Notes under the pieces: model-generated | What the model saw: the letters and a program-made list of their open reading frames with translations, nothing else | Told to the model about the DNA's origin: nothing | Databases searched by the model: none | Position numbers and translations under genes: made by a program | Assembly (NCBI GenBank): GCA_963579625.1 | Contig: CAUZHN010000002.1 | Span: forward strand, 1 to 64,000 | Direction: 5' to 3' | Origin: JAAXGI01 sp963579625 | GTDB lineage: Bacteria > Gemmatimonadota > Gemmatimonadetes > Longimicrobiales > Gaopeijiaceae | Length of the DNA: 64,000 nucleotides | Part shown: in pieces, positions 6,970-14,940 of the stretch | How positions within the stretch are numbered: position 1 is the stretch's first letter | How the letters are laid out: every line of letters starts with the position of its first letter

Positions 6970-8328
6970 GTGAGTACTGGAATCGGGAGTCTGCTCAGAC
7001 GCGCGGTCGACATCCGGGAGGACGAGGTTCCGGCAGTGGGCTGGTCCTTCCTTTACTTCTTCCTCGTCCTTGCGTCCTACTTCGTGATCCGTCCCATCCG
7101 GGACCAGATGGGGGTTGCGGGCGGGGTGGATAACCTCGCTTGGCTCTTCAGCGGTACTCTCCTCGGGGTGCTCCTCCTGCACCCCATTTTTACATGGTTG
7201 GTGAGTCGATATCCCCGCCGGATCTTCATATCGTGGATCTACCGGGTCTTCATCCTGATGCTGGTCACCTTCTACCTGCTCTTTACAGCTGCGGATGCGA
7301 CACAGAGCATCTGGGTGGGTCGGATCTTCTTCATCTGGGTGAGCGTCTTCAACCTGTTTGTCGTATCCGTATTCTGGTCTTTTATGACCGATACCTATCA
7401 CTCCTCACAGGGAAAGCGACTCTTCGGTTTCATCGCCGTTGGTGGGACGATCGGGGCGCTCACGGGCTCCACGATCACCGCGGTGCTCGTGGGGATCCTG
7501 GGTCCGATCAATCTTCTGCTCGTGTCAGCACTTCTTCTCGAGCTTGCAGGACGGTCGTCCCGTATGTTTGAGCGGCATGAAGGCAAGCTGGCGCGGGTGG
7601 CTGCGGAGGAGTTCGAGTCTGAGGTGGCCCAGGCCGTTCGGGTAGACGTCGAGACTGAGGAGAAGCAAGAGGAGGTCCTGGGTGGCGGTGTTTTAGAGGG
7701 CGTGGCGAATGTGGTCCGCTCACCTTATCTGCTCGGACTCGCCGGGATCATCGCACTCTTCGCGATCGTTTCGACCTTCCTCTACTTTCATCTGATTGCG
7801 ATCGTAGAGGATGTCATGGCGGGTGACGACGTGGGTCAGACACGACTCTTTGCGGTGATGGAGATCGTGGTCCAGTCTCTGACCCTTGTCACGCAAGTGT
7901 TCCTGACCGGACGGATCCTCAAGTGGTTCGGACTGGGGTTGGCGCTGGCTTTCCTTCCCCTGGTCAGCATGATCGGGTTCGGAATCCTAGCGACCGCGCC
8001 AATCCTGATGGTAGTGGTTGTCTTCCAAGTCCTGCGCCGCGCCACGAACTTCGCGATTCAGCGCCCAACGCGTGAGGTGCTCTACACCGTGATCCCTCGG
8101 GCCGACAAGTACAAGGCGAAGAACTTCAACGACACCTTCGTATACCGAGCAGCGGATCAGGTTGGAGCCTGGTCCTACACCGCGATGGGTTGGGTAGGCC
8201 TCGGCCTGTCAGGGCTTGCCCTCACGATGCTGCCGGTGTCCGCCGTCTGGCTCCTTCTGGCGCTCTGGCTAGGGAAGAGGTCCCGGGAGTACGGGACGGC
8301 TGGTTCGGAGGGCGAGATGGCAAGCTAG
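6970..8328 (+). CDS. Multi-pass transporter, NTP/NTP exchanger (Tlc)-like
   Basis: A 452-aa inner-membrane protein with about 12 hydrophobic segments and a charged central loop near residues 205-235 (rich in Glu, Val and Arg). The first segment and YFVIRPIRDQMG resemble the start of ATP/ADP (Tlc) antiporters, which are sometimes annotated as MFS proteins in free-living bacteria. GTG start at 6970 with AAGGAGC about 8 bases upstream. Substrate unknown: free-living relatives are unlikely to be energy parasites, so another nucleotide or anion is more probable. Upstream (6787-6969) no clear promoter or RNA is visible. Confidence 0.65.
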   Translation: MSTGIGSLLRRAVDIREDEVPAVGWSFLYFFLVLASYFVIRPIRDQMGVAGGVDNLAWLFSGTLLGVLLLHPIFTWLVSRYPRRIFISWIYRVFILMLVTFYLLFTAADATQSIWVGRIFFIWVSVFNLFVVSVFWSFMTDTYHSSQGKRLFGFIAVGGTIGALTGSTITAVLVGILGPINLLLVSALLLELAGRSSRMFERHEGKLARVAAEEFESEVAQAVRVDVETEEKQEEVLGGGVLEGVANVVRSPYLLGLAGIIALFAIVSTFLYFHLIAIVEDVMAGDDVGQTRLFAVMEIVVQSLTLVTQVFLTGRILKWFGLGLALAFLPLVSMIGFGILATAPILMVVVVFQVLRRATNFAIQRPTREVLYTVIPRADKYKAKNFNDTFVYRAADQVGAWSYTAMGWVGLGLSGLALTMLPVSAVWLLLALWLGKRSREYGTAGSEGEMAS

Positions 8329-8355
8329 CCGCTCCCGTCGGACACCGTGTGGTAC

Positions 8356-8703
8356 TTACCGGTCCGGGAGTATCACCGAGAAAAGCAAGCTTACCAGCGA
8401 GATGAGGAGACTTCCCCAAAGCGCTGCCAAGAAGTCGGTCACCGACAAAGATGCCACCAGAGCAGCCGTGAGCATGAGCATCAACGCGTTGACCACCAAC
8501 GTGAAGAGCCCCAGCGTTAGAATCACGAATGGTAGTGAGAGCAGCATGATGAGCGGCTTGAGCAACGTATTGACGAGGCCGAAAACCGCTGCTACCAGCA
8601 ACACGGGGGCAAATTCTCCGGACAGATCAATCCCGTCTACCAGACGTGCGGCTATCCAAAGGGCGACCGCATTGACGAACAGACGGATGATCAGATTCTG
8701 CAT
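8356..8703 (-). CDS. Phage-holin-4 family small membrane protein (YvlD-like)
   Basis: A 115-aa protein with four hydrophobic segments and short loops, starting MQNLIIRLFVNAVALW, typical of the Phage_holin_4_2 (YvlD) family of housekeeping membrane proteins. Despite the name these are usually not lysis proteins. ATG at 8703 is chosen because it gives the family's usual N-terminus; a GTG at 8769 adds 22 charged residues. It converges with the transporter gene and diverges from the addBA remnant. Confidence 0.85.
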   Translation of the reverse strand: MQNLIIRLFVNAVALWIAARLVDGIDLSGEFAPVLLVAAVFGLVNTLLKPLIMLLSLPFVILTLGLFTLVVNALMLMLTAALVASLSVTDFLAALWGSLLISLVSLLFSVILPDR

Positions 8704-8811
8704 GAAGTCTGGTTCCACTCGGGGTGGGAGGAGGCGTATATCTCCCAATGTAGCGCGGCCTCTCTTCACATGGGTGAGTTTTCAGGTCAGGGATGGAGGG
8801 GGACCGAGGGG

Positions 8812-9774
8812 ATGAGCGAAGTTCCAGTCGATCGCCGATTCCTCGGGTGGGAGAGTCCGATCCTCCATTCCGTCACGGAACAGCTACTGGATGCTGCCGA
8901 CGATAGGGGCCCACTAGACCTCTCCCGAATGCTAGTCGTGTTCCCAGGGGCTCGTGCCGGTCGTCGCCTTAAGGAACTGCTAGTGGACTCCACGGCAGCG
9001 GCCGGCCGTCCCCTGCGGCCCCCAGAGATCTCGACCGTCGGCGGGCTCCCCGAGAGGCTCTACCAACCTGAGCTTCCCGAGCCGGATCCGGTGCTTGACC
9101 GGCAGGCTTGGCGTCTGGCCCTCAATGAGCTGAATCGGTCGAGTCTATCAGAGATCGTGTCCCTTCCAGAAGACGATCGTGGTGGGATGAGTGGTGTCAT
9201 ATCCGCCCTTTCAGGCGTGATCAAGGCTCTCCATAGAGAGGTCTCGGCTACTGGGACCGGAGATACAGGGGTTGAGGGACCGTGGCACTGTGGTCCACCT
9301 GTGGCTCGGGGCGATCGAGTGGATCGAAATGGGGCTCCCGGACGACGATGAACTCCTGTCGGCAGCTGGAAACCTCGTACCTTGTGCCGATCAACTACGC
9401 GAGCTCCTTGAGAGCTTCCTCCGCTGGGTCTACCGACCTGAGATTCACCGACTCCTTTCCAACGAAGCCTTTCCACCGGGGACGCGGGTCGAACGGGAGT
9501 TGCCCTTCGTAGCTCGAGATGGGGACGGACTCATCGAAGGAAGGGCGGACCGCGTCCTGTACATCCCCGCCTGGTTATCGTGGACTGGAAGACCGATGTC
9601 GTCGATCCGGGTGACCCCGGTGCCGTAGCAGGGGCGGTTGAGCAGTACCGGCCCCAGGTTGAAGCCTACATGCGCGCACTCGCAACCACCGAGGGCCTGG
9701 CGCTGAATCGGGTTGAAGGAATTCTCGGATTCGTGGCCACCGGCATTGCGAGGAGTGTCTCATCTCCCTCCTGA
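8812..9774 (+). pseudogene. Collapsed addB-addA remnant (recombination helicase-nuclease)
   Basis: The first part (8812 to about 9265) encodes an AddB-like N-terminus: GWESPILHSVTEQLL, then DLSRMLVVFPGARAGRRL and RPPEISTVGGLPERL. A complete AddB has about 900 residues, but here it stops after about 150. The frame then changes and an AddA/UvrD C-terminal nuclease region follows: RGTVVHLWLGAIEW from about 9278, then IEGRADRVLY near 9535. A second frameshift near 9570 leads to LVIVDWKTD and QYRPQVEAYMRALA, the PD-(D/E)XK and QxxxY nuclease motifs, ending at 9774. All helicase motifs and the AddB core are missing. So an adjacent addB-addA pair has been fused by one large internal deletion and further broken by frameshifts. 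The end overlaps the convergent peptidase gene by 15 bases. Confidence 0.8.
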
Positions 9775-11280
9775 AATCAAGCGTCTGACCTCCCTCAGAC
9801 CATCGGCCTCCCACTCGGGGCGAGAGTCACTGTTAGCGATTTCCAGCACCGTGTACGCGAGGAGGCGTGCTACCCGCGAAGCCTTATCCGGATTCACGAA
9901 GTCGAGATCATCACAAGGTTGGTGGTAACAGTCGTGGAGTCCGGCAAAGAGGAAGATAGAGGGGATGTCCTCACGCATGAAGTTGAGCTGGTCGGAGCGG
10001 AAGAAGAGTCCCTCCTCCGGCCACATGTCTGGGACGGTAGCGAGCCGCAGTTCTGGCCGTGCGCGGTTGATAGCCAGGATCAGAGGCCCGAGAGAGGAGT
10101 ATTCCATCCCGAGGACCGCGATGGTATCAGGGTGGGTATCGCCCGAGATCATGTCCGTATTGATGTTGGCGATGACGTTTTCGATCGGGCGCGTCGGGTG
10201 ATCAACCCACCACTCGGAGCCGAGAAGCCCCTTTTCCTCAGCACTGACGTGGGCGAAGACCACTGTTCGACGGGGTCGTTGGGCAGTTGGCAGGCTCGCG
10301 AGGACCCTCGCTACCTCCAAGAGTGCCGATGTTCCCGAGCCGTTGTCGTCCGCTCCATTGTAGATTGAGTCACCATCGATAGGTCGGCCGACCCCAACAT
10401 GATCGAAGTGGGCGCTCAGGACGATGTACTCGTCTCTGAGCTCTGGGTCGCTTCCGGGGAGCTCAGCCAGCACATTCGGAGGGGTCGCATCGTTCACCAC
10501 GTTGAGCGGCAGCTGGGCTCGAAGTGTCGCCCTGGCCCAGGGAGCCCCTCCCGGTATCACGCCCTCAATCGCCCGGCTCCGAACGAAGAGTCGTGGTAGA
10601 AAGGCGTCGCCCCCCAGCCGCCACCTCGGTTGTGCCAGAGAAGACCCGAGCTGACGGATAACCGAAGCTGGAAATTCCGAGTCCAAAATGTGGACGACCG
10701 CCACCGCGCCAGATGTCCGTGCGAAGTCGGCTTGCTCTAGGGAGCTCTGCCATAGACTCTGCCCCCAGGCCCCAGGCAGAGAGAAGACGGCGATCTCCCC
10801 CCCCATTGATCCCGGTTGCGGCTGAGTTCCGCTCGTGAAGCGTGTAAAGGTAAGTGGTCCGTCCAAAAACGTGTCGGAGCCGCCCTCAATGAACGCGTCT
10901 CGTCCCACCCGCACTTCGACACTGCCTCCAGGTCCGACGAAGGTCACCTGAGCGTTATCCGGGTCTGGACCCATGAGCCCGAAGGGGTATCTCTGGAAGA
11001 ACGTTCCACTCGCTCCCGCGGGTTCAAGTCCGTAGCTCAGATGTCGATCAGCGAGATATGACGCCGCTGTCTCGAGACCCGCGCTCGGAGTGTTGCGGCC
11101 CCGAAGCTGATCGGAGGCTAACACGGAGAGGTGGCTCAGAATGGTTTCGTCGGTGATGGACTCGATCGCCGCCTCCAGCGAGGTGGGGGCCGACTGTGCC
11201 TGCAGGGCAGAGGGCGATACCCATACGACGAGAATCAAAAAAGCCAGCAGCACACTGTGGATGGGGTGAGACTGCACCAT
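9760..11280 (-). CDS. Secreted M28-family zinc aminopeptidase
   Basis: A 506-aa exported peptidase. ATG 11280 (AGAGGCG ribosome site) gives an N-terminal signal peptide (HSVLLAFLILVVWVSPSALQAQS). A PA-like insert spans roughly residues 120-270. The M28 catalytic domain has all zinc ligands and the base: SAHFDHVG, YNGADDNGSG, SAEEKGLLGSE, NTDMISGD and a late His in HDCYHQPCDD. It would trim peptides in the periplasm or outside the cell, as expected of a peptide-feeding heterotroph. A start at 11355 would place charged sequence before the signal and is less likely. Confidence 0.92.
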   Translation of the reverse strand: MVQSHPIHSVLLAFLILVVWVSPSALQAQSAPTSLEAAIESITDETILSHLSVLASDQLRGRNTPSAGLETAASYLADRHLSYGLEPAGASGTFFQRYPFGLMGPDPDNAQVTFVGPGGSVEVRVGRDAFIEGGSDTFLDGPLTFTRFTSGTQPQPGSMGGEIAVFSLPGAWGQSLWQSSLEQADFARTSGAVAVVHILDSEFPASVIRQLGSSLAQPRWRLGGDAFLPRLFVRSRAIEGVIPGGAPWARATLRAQLPLNVVNDATPPNVLAELPGSDPELRDEYIVLSAHFDHVGVGRPIDGDSIYNGADDNGSGTSALLEVARVLASLPTAQRPRRTVVFAHVSAEEKGLLGSEWWVDHPTRPIENVIANINTDMISGDTHPDTIAVLGMEYSSLGPLILAINRARPELRLATVPDMWPEEGLFFRSDQLNFMREDIPSIFLFAGLHDCYHQPCDDLDFVNPDKASRVARLLAYTVLEIANSDSRPEWEADGLREVRRLISGGR

Positions 11281-11474
11281 GATCGCCTCTGGTTCCGAGT
11301 CCGGTGGGGCCGCAACGAGACTCCACGGATCCCCTGATGACCAAGTTACACTCACGGAGGCCAGAGGCTCCTTGGCTGGGCTCCTAGCAGGACCCTTCCC
11401 TGGTGAACCGGGTTGATTGAAGGTGTCCGTGAGTCCGACGCCTATTGTCGAGCAAAGTGCCGCTGGAGAGATAC

Positions 11475-11675
11475 GTGAAGACCGATCGGATCAAAGTAGA
11501 GGGAATGAGCTGTGAGCACTGTGTGGTTCGAGTAAAGGATGCCCTTGCCGGACTGGAAGGCGTCCAAATCGAGTCCCTGCGGATCGGGGAGGTCGTGGTT
11601 TTGCTCCATTCTGACGAAGTTGGAAAAGAAGCTGTGTTGGCTGCGATCCAATCGGTTGGGTACACTGCGACTTGA
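11475..11675 (+). CDS. Heavy-metal-associated domain protein (CopZ-like)
   Basis: A 66-aa single HMA domain with the metal motif GMSCEHC at residues 10-16 and the usual beta-alpha-beta-beta-alpha-beta pattern. It would carry Cu(I) or a similar soft metal in the cytosol. GTG 11475 is chosen because GGAGAG lies 4 bases upstream; a TTG at 11445 has no site. No CopA-type ATPase is next to it, so its partner is elsewhere. Downstream, 11676-11918 holds nothing I can identify except a weak hairpin near 11831-11844. Confidence 0.88.
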   Translation: MKTDRIKVEGMSCEHCVVRVKDALAGLEGVQIESLRIGEVVVLLHSDEVGKEAVLAAIQSVGYTAT

Positions 11676-11918
11676 GTGAGTGTGACCGGATAGCTGGGGG
11701 CCCGATAGCGAATCCGGTTTCTATCGATCAGCCAAACTTGCTTTCAGACGTCAAAGTAATGGAGGTCTACCACGGGGCTACTACACCGATCCAATATGCT
11801 GGGCGGTCTCCTTGCGGCACTGTGATGATGTGGGGCTGAGACCCCGGCACCACCGTGCTGATCCAGATCTTCCCGAAGAAGTTCTTGGTGGCCGTGGAGT
11901 GCGTCTTGGTCGCCTTTT

Positions 11919-12869
11919 TTGTTCTATGGTGTGACCCGGGCCCGTGCGTGGCACCGCTTTGGCGGGATGCTACTCTTCTTCATCCGCTTTTTTCCACAGC
12001 GGCTGCTGTCGCGGGGATGGGGCTGGCTTGCACGTCGTGAACTGCCCCCTGTCCTCCAAGCTCGAATCAACCGGGGTTTCGCTCGCTTTTTCGCGGTGGA
12101 CCTGAGCGAAGCGGAACGCCGACCGGAAGAATACTGTTCGCTTTCCGCGTTCTTCGTGCGCCGCCTGCGCAAAGGCGTGCGGGACTGGCCCTCAGATCAT
12201 CGCGTTCTCGCAAGCCCCGCTGACGGAGTTCTGGGGTGCGTTGGGCCGTTGGCTCAGGGAGTGGCTCTCCAAGCCAAGGGGATATCCTATAACGTTTCTG
12301 AGCTGTTAGGGAATGCGCGGGAAGCCTCGGGGTTTCGGAGCGGGCTGTTTCTAACGATCTACCTGAGCCCTAGGCACTACCACCGGGTTCATACGCCATG
12401 CGCTGCCCGACTTCACACCGCCCGAGTCGTGCCGGGACGGCTCCTTCCCGTCAATCCCGCTGCTGTAAGGCTATTGCCGGGGCTCTTTCCTGGGAACGAG
12501 CGACTCGTGACTCTCATGGAGGCGAACGGCGTGGATCTGGCTGTAGTAGCGGTTGGGGCATACAACGTAGGGTGCATCTCGGCCGACTTCGATCCGAACT
12601 GGGACTCCGGCGCGCTCCCAGGTGTGACGAACCGCGGGCAGAGCCTCGATTCCCTGGCCCGGTTTTATGATCCTCCGCTAGCGCTCGAATCGGGAGACGC
12701 ACTCATGGCGTTCCACTTGGGCTCGACGGTCATCCTGTTGGTCAGTCCGAGAGACGGGTCACTTCTCACGCTCCACCCCGCCCTCCGGGAAGGATCGGAG
12801 GTGCGTCTGGGCAACCCTCTCCTCGCGAGTTCGAAATCTGGTGGGGTTCGGGGTCCGGGGGCTTGCTAG
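11919..12869 (+). CDS. psd: Phosphatidylserine decarboxylase
   Basis: Decarboxylates phosphatidylserine to phosphatidylethanolamine at the inner membrane. The 316-aa frame shows PADG near 100-103, the conserved PRHYHRVHTP near 151-160, and the self-cleavage site LGST at 267-270, where Ser269 becomes the pyruvoyl group. Length and motif spacing match the bacterial long form. The start is uncertain: TTG 11919 is the first possible, GTG 11931 and ATG 11967 (preceded by GGCGGG) also fit, and 11967 keeps the family's N-terminus. The last about 20 residues (SSKSGGVRGPGAC) look unlike the family and may be a drifted tail. Confidence 0.9.
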   Translation: MFYGVTRARAWHRFGGMLLFFIRFFPQRLLSRGWGWLARRELPPVLQARINRGFARFFAVDLSEAERRPEEYCSLSAFFVRRLRKGVRDWPSDHRVLASPADGVLGCVGPLAQGVALQAKGISYNVSELLGNAREASGFRSGLFLTIYLSPRHYHRVHTPCAARLHTARVVPGRLLPVNPAAVRLLPGLFPGNERLVTLMEANGVDLAVVAVGAYNVGCISADFDPNWDSGALPGVTNRGQSLDSLARFYDPPLALESGDALMAFHLGSTVILLVSPRDGSLLTLHPALREGSEVRLGNPLLASSKSGGVRGPGAC

Positions 12870-12900
12870 AGGACAGCGGACTGCGTGCCAGGGGCGCGGG

Positions 12901-13173
12901 TCAGTTGGCCGGACAGGTAGAGCGTTCTGGCAATCGGTTCATGCAGGCGATACTCTCGGCCATCCCCGACGTGTTCCCTCCGCATGCGCTCTGGTGCGCA
13001 GCCGCGAGCGCCTCCACCTCTGAGGGCCCCCGACCTCGCCGACAGGTTTCCTCCCCATCGAAAACAAGGCAAACCTCACACTCAACCTCCGCTCCTTGGA
13101 GGGTGCTCCAGACGACAGCACCCATAAAGGTCAGAATGCCGATCGCCATGAGGCAGATTACGAATGTCTTCAT
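12901..13173 (-). CDS. Small exported Cys-rich protein, unknown function
   Basis: A 90-aa protein with an N-terminal hydrophobic segment (about residues 4-24) that is a signal peptide or anchor. The outer part has six Cys beyond the anchor (ECEVC, EETC, SAC, IAC, STC), suggesting disulfides or metal binding. ATG 13173 has AGGAG 8 bases upstream. I do not recognise the family. It is divergent from infA and convergent with psd. Confidence 0.7.
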   Translation of the reverse strand: MKTFVICLMAIGILTFMGAVVWSTLQGAEVECEVCLVFDGEETCRRGRGPSEVEALAAAHQSACGGNTSGMAESIACMNRLPERSTCPAN

Positions 13174-13317
13174 CTGAGAACTCCTATGCTTGGAGGCTCG
13201 GCTCAGACCCCCTCCGCGTTTTCATGAAGGCCGCACTTCATTACCTTCATATGCTATCAGGTTTCGGGCTCCACAAGAACTAGGCCCGCTGAGTCCAGAA
13301 TAGGCCGGGAGAGGCAT

Positions 13318-13533
13318 GTGGCGAACGATGCGATTGAGGTAGAGGGGACAGTAACTGAGGTGCTTCCGAACGCCAACTTCCGGGTGGAACTAGAGAACGG
13401 GCACAAGATCCTGACGTACTTGTCCGGGAAGATGAGGAAGTTCTACATCCGCGTTCTTGAGGGCGACAAGGTAAAGGTCGAGATGTCTCCTTACGATCTG
13501 AGCCGGGGTCGGATCACTTATCGCTACAAGTAG
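13318..13533 (+). CDS. infA: Translation initiation factor IF-1
   Basis: A 71-aa single S1/OB-fold protein that binds the 30S A site during initiation. It matches the family end to end: IEVEGTVTEVLPNANF, ENGHKILTYLSGKMR, and the invariant SPYDLSRGRITYRYK end. GTG 13318 follows GGGAGAGG. The LTYLSGKMRKFYIRV stretch differs from the usual LAHISGKMR, so it may be a second IF-1 copy, but nothing here shows another. It is not in its usual ribosomal-protein operon. Confidence 0.96.
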   Translation: MANDAIEVEGTVTEVLPNANFRVELENGHKILTYLSGKMRKFYIRVLEGDKVKVEMSPYDLSRGRITYRYK

Positions 13534-13587
13534 CACGCGCATTCCCACCTGAGACCGGACTTCTACACCAGCTTAGGAGGTCGAGAA

Positions 13588-14820
13588 GTGTCTTCGCCGG
13601 CGCAAGTCACCCTTCAGGCCGATAGAAGTGGGTACAACGACGAGCCCCACAACGACATCGTGTATCCAGAGGCGGTCCCGTTTGTTTTGATTCACTTCCT
13701 TGCGTTCGGAGTCATCTGGACTGGGTTCACGACTGCCTCCGTGATCATGTGTGTGTCGCTTTATGTCATACGGATGTGGTCACTAACTTCTGGGTTCCAT
13801 CGGTACTTTTCCCACCGGTCCTATAAGACGAGCAGGGCGTTCCAATTCGTTCTGGCTTTCCTGGGCCAGAGTTCTGCGCAACGCGGAGTGCTATGGTGGG
13901 CCGCCATCCACCGGCATCACCACCGACATTCGGACACCCCCTTGGATGTCCACTCTCCGAGACACACCGGCTTCTTCTTTTCGCATGTGGGGTGGATCTT
14001 TTCTAAGCAGAAGTCGGAGGCCGATTACTCGACTATCGAAGACTTCACGAAGTATCCTGAGCTTTGCTGGCTCAATCGCCACCCCTATTTTCCTGCTTTT
14101 CTGCTCGCGGTCGGCTGTTTTATGGCGGCGGGGTGGACGGGCCTGTTCGTCGGATTCTTCCTAAGCACAGTGATCCTCTACCACGGCACTTTCAGCATAA
14201 ATTCCGTGGCCCACGTCGTAGGGAATCAGCGGTACGTCACGGCGGACGACTCGAAGAACAATTGGTGGCTTGCGCTCATCACACTGGGCGAGGGTTGGCA
14301 CAATAATCACCACCACTATCAGAGCTCGACTCGGCAGGGCTTCTTTTGGTGGGAGATCGACATCTCTTACTACGTCCTTAGGGTACTCTCGTGGACGGGG
14401 ATCGTGTGGGACCTTCGTGTGCCCCCCGCGTCTGTAGTGGCAGGGGAGGAGAGGCTGGGTCGTAGGATTGTTGAGCAGGTGGCGAGAGAGATAGCTGACA
14501 CCTTCCCAACGGAAACTCTGGCTCAAGAACTCCAGGTGGCATGGAACCAGCGGCCTGGTTTGGTTGAATTGCGCACGAGGTGGCAGAGGACCAAGGATGG
14601 TGCTTCCGCCCATATCCAGAAGAGAAGGGAAGAAGTGCTGGCTCAACTGACGGAGCTACATCTAACAGAGCTTCCATCGATCGATGAACTCCGGAGTCGG
14701 ATTGCCGAACAGTATAGCGATTCGCCATCCCTGGACGAGATCGCGGAGAGGGCTCGAGAGCTCATTCTGGATAAGGTCCTCGTATACATGGGCCCCGAAC
14801 CGAATCTCGACTTGGTGTAG
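13588..14820 (+). CDS. Membrane fatty-acid (acyl-CoA/acyl-lipid) desaturase
   Basis: A 410-aa desaturase of the delta-9 type. The three di-iron His boxes are complete: HRYFSH (71-76), HRHHHRH (108-114) and HNNHHHY (238-244). Four hydrophobic segments flank them. It introduces a double bond into membrane acyl chains, using O2. GTG 13588 has a strong AGGAGG 8 bases upstream. After about residue 285 there is an extra stretch of about 125 residues, charged and helical, with no His box; family members often end near 300-320, so this extension is unusual. A GC hairpin at 14827-14846 just after the stop may be a weak terminator. Confidence 0.92.
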   Translation: MSSPAQVTLQADRSGYNDEPHNDIVYPEAVPFVLIHFLAFGVIWTGFTTASVIMCVSLYVIRMWSLTSGFHRYFSHRSYKTSRAFQFVLAFLGQSSAQRGVLWWAAIHRHHHRHSDTPLDVHSPRHTGFFFSHVGWIFSKQKSEADYSTIEDFTKYPELCWLNRHPYFPAFLLAVGCFMAAGWTGLFVGFFLSTVILYHGTFSINSVAHVVGNQRYVTADDSKNNWWLALITLGEGWHNNHHHYQSSTRQGFFWWEIDISYYVLRVLSWTGIVWDLRVPPASVVAGEERLGRRIVEQVAREIADTFPTETLAQELQVAWNQRPGLVELRTRWQRTKDGASAHIQKRREEVLAQLTELHLTELPSIDELRSRIAEQYSDSPSLDEIAERARELILDKVLVYMGPEPNLDLV

Positions 14821-14940
14821 GACTGTAGACGCCCTGGGGGGCGTCTTGGGAATGGTAGGTTAGAGTGTGAGCCGGGCGGCCGTCCTTTCTTGGTGAGGGG
14901 GCGGCCGCTGATGCGCCCACCGTCCAATATAGGGAGCGAA

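Noticed and set aside
8356..8703. Holin-family protein as evidence of a prophage
   Set aside because: This subfamily is common in chromosomes and no phage genes are near.
11826..11875. CTGAGA followed by CTGATCCAGATC, a little like a TPP riboswitch
   Set aside because: The order and spacing of the conserved blocks do not fit, and the next gene is psd, not a thiamine gene.
11855..12040. Frame upstream of psd starting at GTG 11855
   Set aside because: It overlaps psd in another frame and has no similarity; probably chance hydrophobic sequence.
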